Source of the DNA: Capra hircus
Taxonomy: Eukaryota; Chordata; Mammalia; Artiodactyla; Bovidae
Length of the DNA stretch: 64,000 bases
Reading direction: 5' to 3'
NCBI RefSeq assembly: GCF_001704415.2
Contig: NC_030810.1
Location: 99,770,315 to 99,834,314 of the forward strand
The translations under genes were made by a program, and so were the position numbers. The notes below the pieces were generated by a model. That model did no database searches and was not told the origin of the DNA. It worked only from the letters and a program-made list of their open reading frames with translations. Shown piece by piece: positions 33,001 to 44,245 of this stretch; positions within the stretch are counted from its first letter, which is position 1, and every line of letters begins with the position of its first letter.

Positions 33001-36000
33001 AGAAATACTGGAGTGGGCTGCCATTTCCTTCTCCAGGGATCTTCCCGACCCAGGGGTTGAACCCGTGTCTCTTGTGTCTCCTGCATTGGCAGGCAGATTC
33101 TTTACCACTTGGCCACCATGTTTTTGTAACCTATGCGTCAAGCTGCTAAGGATGTTGCTGCTAATGAAAAAGAAATCTATGTTATTGTCCTCAAAGTATT
33201 CATAAAACTCAAGTTTACACTTATGAAACATTTGGAACAAAATGAAAAGGTTTTTAACAGTGTTAAATTGCATACAAATTTGACAGCATACAACAAACAA
33301 GTGCTTTAGACGGTGGAAGGAGAGAGATTAGTACAGGTTGAAGTTGTCTGCAAGACTCTCAGAAGATGACTGTGCTTGAGAAACTTCTTTGAAGAATAGG
33401 TGAGCTTTTGATTGGCAGTAAGTTGTATAAGGCTGAGCAATTCGGAAGATTAGTTCTTCCAAGAGTGAAAGAGCTGCACAGACAAGGAGGATAGAACAAG
33501 AAGGGTATATTTAGTGGTTGAGGTTGATTGAAGGAGATGGTATATGAAAAGGAATAATAGGAAATTAACAAATAAAATGTTCAAGGCTACATGTATTTGC
33601 TTGGTAATTTCACATATGGGAACACAGGGCCAAATTACAGAGTCTGAAGTATCAAGGTAAATTTCAGATTTATAAACAATAGGGGGCCTAGTATGTTCTC
33701 CCATGTGCTAAATGCACAATGAAAGTGGTATTTTTGAAAAATGCTTTATCTGGTCGTATGAAGGATGCAATGGACTGGAGCGAAATTAATGAGATTTGCA
33801 TCCATTAAAGGTCTGGATGAGGGAAGTGACATTATGTTTGTTTGTTTATTTATTTATTCTTGGCTGTGCTGAGTCTTCATTGCTGCCAGGGCTTCTCCTT
33901 GCCGTGGCTTCCCTTGTTGCGGAGCACAGGCTCTAGGGCAAGCAGGCTTCAGTAGTTGCAGCTCCTGTGCTCCTGAGCACAGGCTCAATTGTTGTGGCCC
34001 ACGGGCTTAGTTGCTCCAAGGCATGTGCGATCTTCCCGGATCAGGGATCGAACCCATGTCTCCTGCATTGACAGGTGGATTCTTTGCCACTGAGCCATCA
34101 GGAAAGCCCCAGAAGTGGCATTTTTAATGGAGCAGAGAAAAATAAACACTGAAGAAAATGCCTTGCTTCAGTGATAATTTCATATGAGCAATAAATAAGA
34201 GGAGAGTTAAAATAACTTGAGTTTAAAAAATAACTTTAAGTTTTAAATATGGGCATCTGGGAAAATGGTTGACTGAAATGGGAACTGTGATCAGAGATCA
34301 CAGTGATCAGAGTGATTTAGGGGGAAGTTATAAATTTGGTATTGGCCAAGTTGAATTTACGGTCACAGCCTATGAGGCTGCTGCTACGTCGCTTCAGCCA
34401 TGGCCAACTCTGTGCGACCCCATAGACGGCAGCCCACCAGGCTCCCCTGTCCCTGGGATTCTCCAGGCAAGAGCACTGGAGTGGGTTGCCATTTCCTTCT
34501 CCAATGCATGAAAGTGAAAAGTGAAGGTGAAGTCGCTCAGTTGTGTTCGACTCTTAGCTACTCCATGGACAGCAGCCTACCAGGCTCCTCTGTCCATAGG
34601 ATTCTCCAGGCAAGAGTACTGGAGTGGGTGCCATTGCCTTCTCTGCACAGCCTATGAGGGTGTTCTAAAGGTAGCTGAATTAAGTCTGTGCTCCAGCTCT
34701 AAGTGCAAAGTTATGAATGCAGACAAGCTCAGTAGTTCCAGTATTTACAGAATACAGAAAGGTCAATGACTGTGCCTTTAGTTAGTAGGAGAGGAATCAA
34801 CCAAGGAAAAGGAAACAAATTGATTGGAGAGGAAGGTAGAGAGCCAAATTTGTATTATCGAGTCTAGAAGAGAAAGTTTAATATAATCAGTCAAAAGCTA
34901 CCAATAAGCCAAGGAGAAGGAGGTCATCGATAACCACAGAGAAAGCAGTTTCAACTGAGTGGTTGTACCAAAAACTACTTTCTGTGGCATTAGAGAGGAA
35001 ATAGATTGTGAGGAAGTGGAGGGAGAGGATAGATCAACTAGCTGAGAAATCTAGTAATGAAAAAAGAAGCAGAGGACTTCCTTGAAAGTCCAGCAGTTAA
35101 GACTCTATGTTTCCAATGCAGGGGCATGGGTTCAATCCATGGCTGGGGAACTAAGATCCCCCATGCCATGAGGTGTGGCCAAAGAGAGAAAGAGAGGAGC
35201 AACAGCTAGAAAACCAAAAGAACCAAAGTGCAGTCTGAAGACAGTTGTACATAGATGGGAGGAATCGGTAGGAATGGAAAGCTGATGACTGACAGGACAG
35301 ATAAATATTTTAAAGTATATAGTAGGCTCCCTTTCGGAGAAGGAAATGGCAACCCACTCCAGTATTCTTGCTTGAAGAATCCTGTGGACAGAGGAGCCTG
35401 GTGGGCTGCCGTCTATGGGGTTGCACAGAGTCGGACACGACTGAAGCGACTTAACATGCATGCATGCATTGGAGACGGAAATGGCAACCCACTCAAGTGT
35501 TCTTGCAGGGAGAATCCCAGGGAGGGAGGAACCTGGTGGGCTGCTGTCTATGGGGTCGCACAGAGTTGGACACGACTGAAGCGACTTGGCAGCAGCAGGC
35601 TCCCTTTAGATTGTAAACTCTGTGAGGGTAGGACTGATGTCTTAATCATATTTATATCCCCCTATGTGGGCTTCCCCAGTGGCTCAACGGTAAAGAATCT
35701 GCCTGCAATGCAGGAGCCACAGGAGACCCAGGCTTGGGTCTCCCTGGGACAGGAAGATTCCCTGCAGAAGGGCACAGCAACCCATTCCAATATTCTTGCC
35801 TGGAAAATCCCATGGACAGAAGAGCCTGGTGGGCTACAGTTCATAGGGTCTCAAAGAGTTAGACCCAGCTGAAGTGACTTAGCACACATGGCACCTGTGC
35901 CTGAACCTGGTGCCTCAGACAGTAAAGAATCTGCCTGCAATGCAGGAGACCCAGGTTCAATCCGTGGGTCAGGAAGATCCTATGGAGAAGGGAATAATTA

Positions 36001-36456
36001 TCTACTCGAGTATTCTTAAAAGTTCCAAGGAGCTTGGCAGGCTATAGTCGATGGGGTTGCACAGTCGGACACTACTGAGTGACTAATATGGCACCTAGCA
36101 CAGCGTCATGTGCATAGGTTAAGAAACAAAAAACATGTCACTGAATGGAGTCAGGCCTCCCTAGTATGGTCAGGAATGGCTGAAAGGCACAGGGGAAAGG
36201 ACTTCTTATAGTGATGGGGAGGAGGGCTGGATCTTTCTCTAAGCTCAGAGGAAAGAAGACAGAGGTTGGCGTAAAGAGATGGTTATCTTTCCAGAGTGGG
36301 AGCTGGGTGGCAGGAGGGATGATACTAGCCTACTAGGAGGGGATGTCTGTATTTTAGCAGAGTCCAGATCTGAATGACGCTGTATCCGGTCTGCAGAGTC
36401 CTGGTCCACTCCTTCTGTCCTGGGCCCTCGTTCAGGGGATGATGTATTTCCTGTAA
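30086..36456 (+). CDS. C1orf54: C1orf54 ortholog, small secretory-pathway protein, 130 aa
   Basis: Coding exons: 30086-30131, 31315-31398, 32065-32123, 32541-32648 and 36361-36456. The 393 nt encode 130 residues plus a stop (human has 131). The function is not established. Residues 1-16 form a signal peptide, predicted to leave Q17 as the mature N-terminus. Residues 17-46 are very acidic and tyrosine-rich, with tyrosines at 19, 30, 31, 35-37 and 43. N49-F-T is a glycosylation sequon. Residues 64-99 are threonine-, proline- and lysine-rich. Residues 113-130 form a hydrophobic tail ending at the stop, unlike a normal transmembrane protein with a cytoplasmic end. Intron 4 (3.7 kb) carries seven ruminant SINEs. 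Identity rests on the exon-by-exon match to remembered human C1orf54 and on its place between APH1A and CIART. A 5' non-coding exon probably exists but is not resolved. Confidence 0.92.
31695..31922 (-). repeat. Bov-tA SINE in C1orf54 intron 2
   Basis: Antisense Bov-tA from 'gtgctgagtcgctcag' to 'gccatctgggaagccc', about 140 bp before exon 3. Confidence 0.88.
32915..33125 (-). repeat. Bov-tA SINE in C1orf54 intron 4
   Basis: Antisense Bov-tA with a slightly altered head ('ttaccacttggccaccat'). It is the first of seven SINEs in this intron. Confidence 0.85.
33837..34110 (-). repeat. CHR-type long SINE, antisense
   Basis: Poly-T-like start ('ttatttatttattc') followed by the 'ggctgtgctgagtcttc' body and the tRNA-like head ending 'aggaaagcccc'. 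Confidence 0.82.
34378..34645 (-). repeat. Dimeric Bov-A2 SINE with 14-bp target duplication
   Basis: Two Bov-A monomers in antisense order, joined by 'tccaatgcatgaaagtg'. The flanks are a perfect 14-bp duplication, cacagcctatgagg, at 34364-34377 and 34646-34659. Confidence 0.92.
35081..35195 (+). repeat. CHR-type SINE
   Basis: Sense CHR SINE, 'gacttccttgaaagtcc' to 'gaggtgtggccaaag'. Confidence 0.8.
35335..35596 (+). repeat. Dimeric Bov-A2 SINE with 11-bp target duplication
   Basis: Sense Bov-A2 dimer ending in CAG repeats, flanked by aggctcccttt at 35324-35334 and 35597-35607. Confidence 0.92.
35668..35887 (+). repeat. Bov-tA SINE
   Basis: Full-length sense Bov-tA. It and the next copy split what looks like an L2 3' end (about 35608-35667 and 36088-36130). 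Confidence 0.88.
35897..36087 (+). repeat. Bov-tA SINE
   Basis: Sense Bov-tA adjacent to the previous one, flanked by atggcacct at 35888-35896 and 36088-36096. Confidence 0.87.
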
Positions 36457-37273
36457 AAGGTAAGAGTGCAGTCACTGGCCTTGGGGGAGTTCTGAAGTTT
36501 TACCAGTATCTCCAGCTAGTGTTCCCAGCCTGGTCAATTCTCAGCTGCTTAAAGGAAGAGGGATCACATTTAGAAAAAGCTTAGCCAACTTTAAGGAGGT
36601 TTAGGAGATGTTGAGGCAAAGGCCTTTGTAATAAGAGTCATTACTTTTTCTGAACTGGGATGATTTCAGGACCTCCTAGAGCAGAAGCAGGTGGAAAGGA
36701 TAAGAAACTTCTCCATTTCCAGTCTGCCTTGAGGAATCAGAGCTGGTTTCAGCCTGGTCTGGTTTAAGGTTCTGCAGGTGCCAGGGGGCAAAATGGGAGG
36801 GGCCCTGCAACCTGATAGAGTTGAGAGGCTGAAGTTCAGAAGCAGGGGCAGGAATGGTTCCCTAATGTAGGGGAGAGACAGTGGAGGAAAGGAAGGAATT
36901 TAAGTTGGTAACCACAATAAGAGGCATGAAGAAGTTTAGCAGAAGGAAGGAAAGGAGGGGGACACATCTAATAGATGTCATGAGGAAATCTAGCTCAAAA
37001 TATAAAATCCGGGCAGTTTCCATAGAGGTGGGAGAACCTGGAAGGTTTCCTGAGTCCCCTGACCCTGATTTTCTGCAAACCACCTCCTCCCCCGCCTTTT
37101 TTTTAGGAGAAGGAAGACTCATTGATGGGGATTTGGGAAGAAGAGAGTGGAAGATTAAATAAATAAATGAAGTAATCTGGTTACTCTCTACTCCTTTATG
37201 AGGGCCAGTTCTAAAGCCACAACACTGAAGAGAGCACCAGGATATGTGGGAAGGATGGATTAGAAACGGAGTT
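36457..37273 (+). other. C1orf54 3' UTR and flank
   Basis: Repeat-free sequence from the stop to the poly(A) signals near 37160, then a short unique spacer. No other gene is seen. Confidence 0.5.
37158..37167 (+). terminator. C1orf54 polyadenylation signals
   Basis: Two overlapping AATAAA hexamers at 37158 and 37162, preceded by ATTAAA at 37154, lie about 700 nt after the C1orf54 stop. A truncated BovB begins about 110 bp further on. Confidence 0.6.
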
Positions 37274-37840
37274 TAATTCAGTTCAGCCGCTCAGTCATGT
37301 CCGACTCTTTGCGACCCCATGAATCACAGCATCCCAGGCCTCCCTGTCCATCACCAACTCCCGGAGTTCACCCAAACTTATGTGCATCGAGTCAGTGATG
37401 CCATCCAGCCATCTCATCCTCTGTCGTCCCCTTCTCCTCCTGCCCCTAATCCCTCCCAGCATTAGCGTCTTTTCCAATGAGTCAACTCTACACATGAGGA
37501 GTGAAGTATTAGAGTTTCAGCTTCAGCATCAGTCCTTCCAGTGAACACCCAGGACTGGTCTCCTTTAGGATGGACTGGTTGGATCTCCTTGCAGTCCAAG
37601 GGACTCTCAAGAGTCTTCTCCAACACCACAGTTCAAAAGCATCAATTCTTTGGCGCTCAGCTTTCTTCACAGTCCAACTCTCACATCCATACATGACCAC
37701 TGGAAAAACCATAGCCTTGACTAGATGGACTTTTGTTGGAAAGTAATGTCTCTGCTTTTGAATATGCTATCTAGGTTGGTCATAACTTTCCTTTCAAGGA
37801 GTAAGCGTCTTTTAATTTCATGGCTGCAGTCACCATCTGT
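37274..37840 (-). mobile_element. 5'-truncated BovB LINE
   Basis: Antisense BovB 3' portion (tail to 'atggctgcagtcaccatct'). The short duplication ggagtt at 37268-37273 and 37841-37846 fits insertion here. Confidence 0.88.
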
Positions 37841-38366
37841 GGAGTTAGGTGACAGCAGACTTAGAGGGAATTATTAGGACCGTGGGGAGGGGGGTGGAAC
37901 TGAAATTTTGGGAAGAACAGAGAAAAGCACCCACAAACAGGTTTATTCACAGCCTATAATTCCCTCTAATTCTACCGTTTTACCTTAACATATACAGTAT
38001 TGAAACAATATGCTTGGAGAAAGTTGCAGTAGAACCCTTTTATCCTTTTTATAAAATAAGCACGTTGTTAAACAAACATAAACCATCAAAAGCTACTTAG
38101 AGTAGATTTTAAAAATTCACACCCTCTTCTACTTACTCTCCCCACCCCTACCCCGCCCCCCCCCCGCCTCTAAATATGTACCTTTTTCAGTTAGTAATTA
38201 GGGCATGCAAGGACAAACTTACAAATTTTTCCCCCTCTTTATCCTTGCGACCCTAATCAGAACTAGGCTGCCCCCTTGCGGTCTCTTCAATGTCATAGCT
38301 TTAATCAGCCCACAGTCCCCGAGTCCCGTCCCCTTCTCTTCACAGTGCTCTCAATACTGCAAGGGG

Positions 38367-38486
38367 AGTTCCCTGGTTGCTTAGTGGTTAGCACTCCGAG
38401 CTTTCACTGCTGTTGCCCGGGTTCAGCCCCTGGTTGGGGAACTGATATCCTGCAAGCCTCCCGGTGGTGCAGCAAAGAAAAAAAAA
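38367..38486 (+). repeat. CHR-type SINE with 11-bp target duplication
   Basis: Sense CHR SINE with an A tail, flanked by actgcaagggg at 38356-38366 and 38487-38497. It lies about 1 kb upstream of the CIART E-boxes. Confidence 0.9.
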
Positions 38487-38758
38487 ACTGCAAGGGGCAG
38501 TGAATAGTAAACACCGGACTTTGCCACCCTCCTTTCTTCAAATCTTCTCCAGAGGACCAATGAAGAAACTAAAGCTGAACAAAGGCATAATCTAGGAAAT
38601 CAGAGACCTACCCGCCTCCCCATTCCTTGTGCTAAGTAAAATAGAATTAAGGGTACAAGGCCTGAGGAACCCGGGTAGAAGTCAGGAACAACCCGGCTGG
38701 GCTTTGACCTCTAGATTGATGGCGGGCTGGCATCTGAGCTGGTAACGTGTGTGGCGGG

Positions 38759-38766
38759 TTATGTAA
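38759..38766 (+). promoter_or_regulatory. D-box-like element upstream of CIART
   Basis: TTATGTAA is an exact match to the PAR-bZIP/E4BP4 D-box consensus, about 630 bp upstream of the E-box cluster. Its use is inferred only from the circadian role of the gene. Confidence 0.35.
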
Positions 38767-39289
38767 GGAAAGGGCTGGAGGAGCCGCCCCAGTGGGAGCC
38801 GGGGAGAGGACGCGGTGTTCTCGGCAGAAGTCCCCACCCTCCTCACCCAACAGGGCAGGAGGCACCCAACTTGTAGGATAAGGAGGAGGAGGGGAGAGTG
38901 AAACAGAGACCGGGGAGTCACGAGGGCTGGGCCACGGAGAGCGGAGGGGGGAGGAGGCGGATACACAGTGGCACACGTCCATGTTCTCACACACGTTGCA
39001 GACGCAAGTCGTTGACGGGTTCCACGTGCTGCACTTGTGAGCGGAGGCGCTGAAAGAGGGGGGACAGGGGTCGGTTACCAAGGAAGAACCAAGAGTCCCA
39101 CACGGCAAGGCTCACACCTCAGATCACACTACTAGTCTGCACACTCCAGCCGCGCGGCTTCAGCACACCACCATCCTATTTAAGGCCACGGGCTCCGCCC
39201 TTTTTCTCCCCTCCCTTCTTTTCCACTTTTTCCATCCTCCTCCTTTCCTCATCACCGGGTCCTCCTTGCTAGCCGCATGTAGGGGCGGA

Positions 39290-39584
39290 GCACAGAATAC
39301 TTACCATCCAACCAATCGTCCTCCGACAGCCGCTTTATTGGCCGAACCCGTGTATGCTGTAGCAAATGGGATGTGAACGTCAATAACGAGAGTCACGTGT
39401 CACCGGGTACACAACCAATGAGGGTGCGAGGTCTGTGTAAGCAGGGGGAAGGCACGTGCGGAGCTGCACGTGTCCCGGAGGGGGAAGGGGCGGGACCCAG
39501 TGGGAGGGAGCCGGAGGTGGGTAGCCGAGACTCGAGAGTCTGAGTAGGAGCTGCAGACAGCCTGAACTGAACCGACTGACACAG
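39290..39584 (+). promoter_or_regulatory. CIART promoter with clustered CACGTG E-boxes, and 5' exon
   Basis: Canonical E-boxes lie at 39394-39399, 39453-39458 and 39467-39472; the last two are 8 bp apart. CCAAT-type elements flank them (near 39310, 39336 and 39414), and a GC box lies near 39487. A plausible non-coding first exon ends at the donor after 39584 and joins the acceptor before 40161. Further E-boxes lie outside the span at 39023 and 39690. E-boxes bound by CLOCK:BMAL1 are expected for this clock-controlled gene. Confidence 0.75.
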
Positions 39585-40214
39585 GTGAGGAGACTCTGAC
39601 GCCGGGGAGCGATCCGCGCGGGAGGATCAGACCCGGTGGGAGTGGGCCTAGGGACTCGTTGCAGATATTGGTATAGCAAGGATTCGCATCACGTGGCAGG
39701 TGCGACTGGAAGTGGTCCGGCGCAGGGATGGCGATCAGAAAGGTTGGGAAGAGGCGGGAGTTTCCTACAGGGTCCCTAGGTGGGTTCAAGTGCAGCAGAT
39801 TTCTGGCTTGCTGGTGGAGTGAGCTCAGGTAGAGAGGCTCGCTACGGGGTCAGGATGAGACCAGAAAGGCAAAGAAAGGGGTCATATCATGCCATTTACT
39901 CTGAACTGAGGGAAGAAAGAACAGTCTGTGTCAGGCTAAGAGCTGCTCCGCAGAGGGCACAAAGGCAATCCAGGTTCTTAGTGGAGGGGGGGAAGGTGGG
40001 GAAGATGACTTTTTCTGTTGTGCCCGAGACAAGATTAATATTGGGAAGGGAGAGAAGAGATGTTATTACCGTATACAGTACACCCTAGTCTCTCAGTCCG
40101 TTTCCCAGTCCTCAGATGCTGGTTTCAGACTCCCTCGCTTTGCTCTTTCTTCGGTTGCAGGTCCCGATCTTTGGGTACTCCGGGAGCTGCTCTCCAGACC
40201 CTGCTTCTGAACCT

Positions 40215-42902
40215 ATGGATTCTCCATCTAGCGTTTCTTCCTATTCTTCCTACTCTCTTTCGTCCTCTTTTTCCACCTCCCCAGTGAACAGTGACTTTGG
40301 CTCCCCCTCCGATAGTGAGGGGGAGGACAAGTGGGCTCATGGCCCCAAGCCAGACACTGTTGGGCAGAAGGAAGGTTCTCGGCCCAGCCCTGGTCCTATC
40401 CGCTGCAGGCAACGACCCAAGGTTTCCAGTAACCAACATATAGCATCTCACTTGGAACAGCGGGGCTTGGCTTCTTCTATGTCAGGATCTGGGGTCAAAA
40501 GATCAAGAGATGGTGAATTGGAGACCTGTATAAACATCCAGGGTTGTACCACAGAAGGAGACCTGCTCTTTGCTCAGAAGGTAAGAGAAAGCTGGGAAAA
40601 GGAGACGGGACCAGAGTGGCTTAGTATTCATTTGGTTGATAAGGACCCCACAAGGAGAATGGATAAGGACCCCCCAGGTCGGATGGAAAAATAAGTACTG
40701 GTGTGGGCAATTCTTGGTCTTCTCATACCATTTGTCCTGTTTCCCTACAGTGTAAAGAGCTCCAAGGATTCATACCCCCTCTCACAGACCTACTGAAGGG
40801 GCTGAAGATGGGTCGATTTGAGAGAGGTAATTATCTGATTAGTTGCATTCATTTGAGCTAGGTTCAGATCTGTCTCTGTCTCCACATGCGTTTTAAATGT
40901 GTATTTCTCTTAAGTCTTTGGGGCCTAGATGATTCCTGTTTTCTCCTGTGACAATTTCCTTAGGTGAATCGATTTTAACTCCCTTCTGTCTTTCCTTTCG
41001 CTCACTAAATTCTTGAATCTCAATCCTTGATCTCATCTTCTCTCTCCTAACCCCAGGATTGAGCACTTTCCAGCAGAGCGTGGCAATGGACAGGATCCAG
41101 CGTATCTTAGGAGTTTTGAAGAAGCCACAGATGGGGTAAGTCCCCTTTGCCTCTTTTCTCTTCTCATAAAGTGGTATTTCCAATCCTGTTCTGTGGCTTT
41201 TTTTACACCTAATGGCCTTTTTTTTTTTTCCTTTTTTTTTTTACTTTCCCTCACAGAGAGCGTTATCTAGGAACTCTGTTACAGGTGGAAGGAATGTTAA
41301 AGACTTGGTTTCCTCATATAGCTGCCCAGAAGTCATCATTGGGTAGTAGCAGGCACCAGCTGACCAAGGTGAGAAGTTATTATCTGAGGAAAAGGTGGGG
41401 AAATAACCAAAGAAATGAAGTGTACATACAGAAAGGGGCTCCCTCTCCCATTTTCTTCTGGGTCTTTTCATCTTTTCAATAAGTTTCTTTTCAAGGAAGA
41501 GAGTGCCTAGATTCCTTCATAGTCTGATTTCTAGATGTTTTTTGGTTCCATTTTGTTTGGGTCATTTCTAAGAACTCTGTGGAGTTTAACCCCATACCGC
41601 ATCTTGCAGCTTATCTGCTTTCTGTATAGATACAGAAGACTTTTTACCTGGCCAAATGAATCATGCAGGGAGATTCCACAGCTTGTCTATGAAAATCTTT
41701 TCTCCTCTGCTGCCCCTAAACCGCTTTTCCTCTCTTTTTAATTCCTACCCAAGGATCCTTGTATCCCTCTGGAAACATGGGTTTTGAGGAATGGTTGCAG
41801 TTCTTAAGGAACTCAACATAGAAAATTAGAACTTAAAGATATTGGAAAATGATGATTCCAATTAAAAACGTCAGAAAGACGTTCTAAAATGAATTTGTTT
41901 ATAAAGAGTGAAAATTTGTGAGACTGTTAGTTTTATTTTATATATGTCTGAATTGTTGTTTAGTTGCTAAGTCATGTCTGGAGTGTAGCTGGACAAGCTC
42001 CTCTGTCCATGGGTTTGCCAGGCAAGAATACTAGAGTCGGTTGCCATTTCCTTTTCCAGGGCATCTTCCCAACCCAGGGATCAAACCTGCATCTCCTGCA
42101 TTGGCAGGTAGATTCTCTACCACTGAACCACCAGGGAAGCCCTTATATGTCTGAATAGCCAGTGCTATATAGTGTGTGGAATATATAGTAGGCCTTCAAG
42201 AATTTGGTTACTAAAACTTTCACTTATTCATGGCCTGGCAGGAAATTATCTATTGCATAAAGCAAGGTATGTTAGCATTACAGAGTTCTCAAGGAAAACC
42301 AAGATTTAAGCAGCCAGGTGGAATTAATTTGAAAGCTTTCTCACGTAAATTTTTTCTCTTTTCTTCCCCCTCCCTAGTATTTTCCAAGCCACCACAGTTA
42401 TCCAGCTGCTTCCTCTCCTGCACCTTCCATGGAAAAGATGGACCAGTCACAGCTAGGACAGCTAGTATTAAAACCAAAGCAGTCTTGGCACCTCACCGAA
42501 TGGCCAGCTATGAACCTCACTTGGATCCACACTACTCCAATTTGCAATCCCCCTCTCAGTTCCCCAGGTACCATCTCCTTTAGCCATGGTCCTTTAGGCA
42601 CTGGAACCAGCATTGGTGTCATTCTTTTCCTCCAGCATGGAGTACAGCCCTTGACTTACTCAGCCCCAATCACTCCAGTTCCATCTACAACAGCATCTCC
42701 TGTCATCCCTGGTAATCATCAGAAACTATCTGTAGAGGGGTCTCATTATCACAATTTGCTAGTAACTCTGCCATCAAACTGTAGCTGTGCCCCTTCCCCT
42801 CCTGGTCTACCCACCTTGACCAGAGAGATGACCACAGGACAGCTGGAACAGATGAGAGGCCATCCTCCAGTTGCTCCTGCTGTCCATCCTCTAGACCCCT
42901 AA
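40215..42902 (+). CDS. CIART: Circadian-associated transcriptional repressor (CHRONO), 385 aa
   Basis: Nuclear repressor of the mammalian clock that binds BMAL1 and dampens CLOCK:BMAL1 activity at E-boxes. Coding exons: 40215-40580, 40751-40826, 41057-41135, 41257-41368 and 42378-42902. The 1158 nt encode 385 residues plus a stop, the human length. The start is the MDSPSSVSSYSSYS serine-rich N-terminus. Residues 1-110 are low-complexity and Ser/Pro-rich. The strongly conserved, predicted helical core lies around residues 118-200 and includes the FAQKCKELQGF and GRFERGLSTFQQS stretches. The C-terminal exon is Pro/Ser/Thr-rich and matches human through IHTTPICNPPLSSPGTISF. The frame is open upstream of 40215, but that stretch starts in the 5' intron. 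Intron 4 contains a Bov-tA. All splice sites are GT-AG. Confidence 0.96.
41954..42143 (-). repeat. Bov-tA SINE in CIART intron 4
   Basis: Antisense Bov-tA, about 240 bp before the last exon, flanked by the 13-bp duplication tatatgtctgaat at 41941-41953 and 42144-42156. Confidence 0.92.
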
Positions 42903-43015
42903 TCCAGGACCTAAGACTGTAGTTTCTAATTTGTGTAAATATATGTCTCTATTTTTTTTTTTTTTACTTTTAATGTGTGCATTTGTGTTGAAGAAAGATA
43001 AATCCTTTATGATTA

Positions 43016-43021
43016 AATAAA
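43016..43021 (+). terminator. CIART polyadenylation signal
   Basis: AATAAA, overlapping ATTAAA at 43012, lies 114 nt after the CIART stop and follows a T-rich run. It implies a short 3' UTR. Confidence 0.75.
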
Positions 43022-44049
43022 TTTTATATCTAAAGAGTTTACTCACTGGGGGAAATTGAAACCTTTTGCCTCAAATACCAATGTTTCTCCTCTGACCTGC
43101 AGAAAAGAAAGGGGAGGGAAATGTGTGTGAACCCAAGCTCCACCAAATTAGAAGTCTGGATGGGACAATATATGTGCTGCGGGAGAGGAAAAGGGACTCT
43201 CTGCTGCTAAATTCCGTAGGAAACACCTTTGGGACAGTTAGGGGTTCAAAGCTGGGTCTGTTTTTTCATTCAGGCTCAGAAACTAGTACCTTTCCCTTTG
43301 TGTCTCTCATGCTTGTAACCTTCCAGCTGGTCCAGACTAGCAGGTTCTACCACTCGGGTAGCTCTTTGCTTCACTGGGAGCTGTTGATTCTTGTGGATAA
43401 ATGCATAATGTAATCTACTGCTGCCGGGGAAGGGACACCAAAGCCAGAACAGCCACCATGGTTGCTAGTTTTGAAGAGGAAGGGATGCCTTAGAACTGTC
43501 AGAATGGTAAGTCCTCTCAGATGCTGGGCCTTATCATTATTCAAAAAGCTTCAGCTGCTAAACTTATGTTAGCCAATGTCATCAGACCACAAAAGTGAAG
43601 TCTGTGAATTTACTTACCTCTGCTCTCTCCATGTATTGTTCTTTCTGATCTGTCCCAGTTTCCATCACAACCATGTCCTCTCCCAGCCTTGGTGATGTAT
43701 CAGGCTACCTTGTCATTTTACTTATATTGCATATTGGCTGCGTAGCATATTTCTCATAGCTAATTATGCATCTTTCACCTGTTTCTCAACTCCTCTGTTC
43801 TCAGTAGATTATTATCTCCTTTTATTTCAGACAACATGCTCTCTCTTCTAAGGCAAACTGTTCCAGTTGTGCTTTTGATTACCTTTCACCTCTGGAATTT
43901 CTGCTGAATTACTTGTCCCTTCTTTACTTTGTAGCTTCCGATTGTTATTGATTTATTTATTCTTCTTCCTGCAAGTATGATCAGGTACCTTCTTCTTGAT
44001 AATATCTCTTGACTCTAATTGCCCTCTTTCTCATCATTTTTCTATAATT
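43022..44049. other. Intergenic stretch after CIART
   Basis: No gene and no ruminant-specific repeat that I can name. The sequence is T-rich with weak open frames only. Confidence 0.45.
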
Positions 44050-44245
44050 CTTTTTATTTATGTATGTATTTATTTAGCTACACCAGGCTTTATTTGTGGC
44101 ACCTGGGATCTTCACTGTGCAGGCTTAGCTGCCCCACAGCCTGTGGGATCTTTCTTCCCCAACCAGGGATCAAAACTGTGGCCCCCACACTGAAAGGTGG
44201 GTTCTTAGCCACTGGACCACCAGTGGCTAAGGGGAAGTCCCTTTT
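44050..44245 (-). repeat. CHR-type SINE, antisense
   Basis: T-rich start, body with 'gtggcacctgggatcttc' and head 'ccactggaccaccag'. The head end is partly duplicated. Confidence 0.75.

Noticed and set aside
35255..35872. 205-codon plus-strand frame in C1orf54 intron 4
   Set aside because: The translation is read-through of Bov-A2 and Bov-tA SINEs.
38647..39108. 153-codon minus-strand frame divergent from CIART with a Cys-rich stretch
   Set aside because: The cysteine pattern fits no family I know, the rest is Pro/Ser low complexity, and no gene is known here in human. A divergent non-coding transcript remains possible.
42429..42902. ATG at 42429 as a separate gene start
   Set aside because: It is an internal methionine in the last CIART exon, which is entered from the acceptor before 42378 in the same frame.
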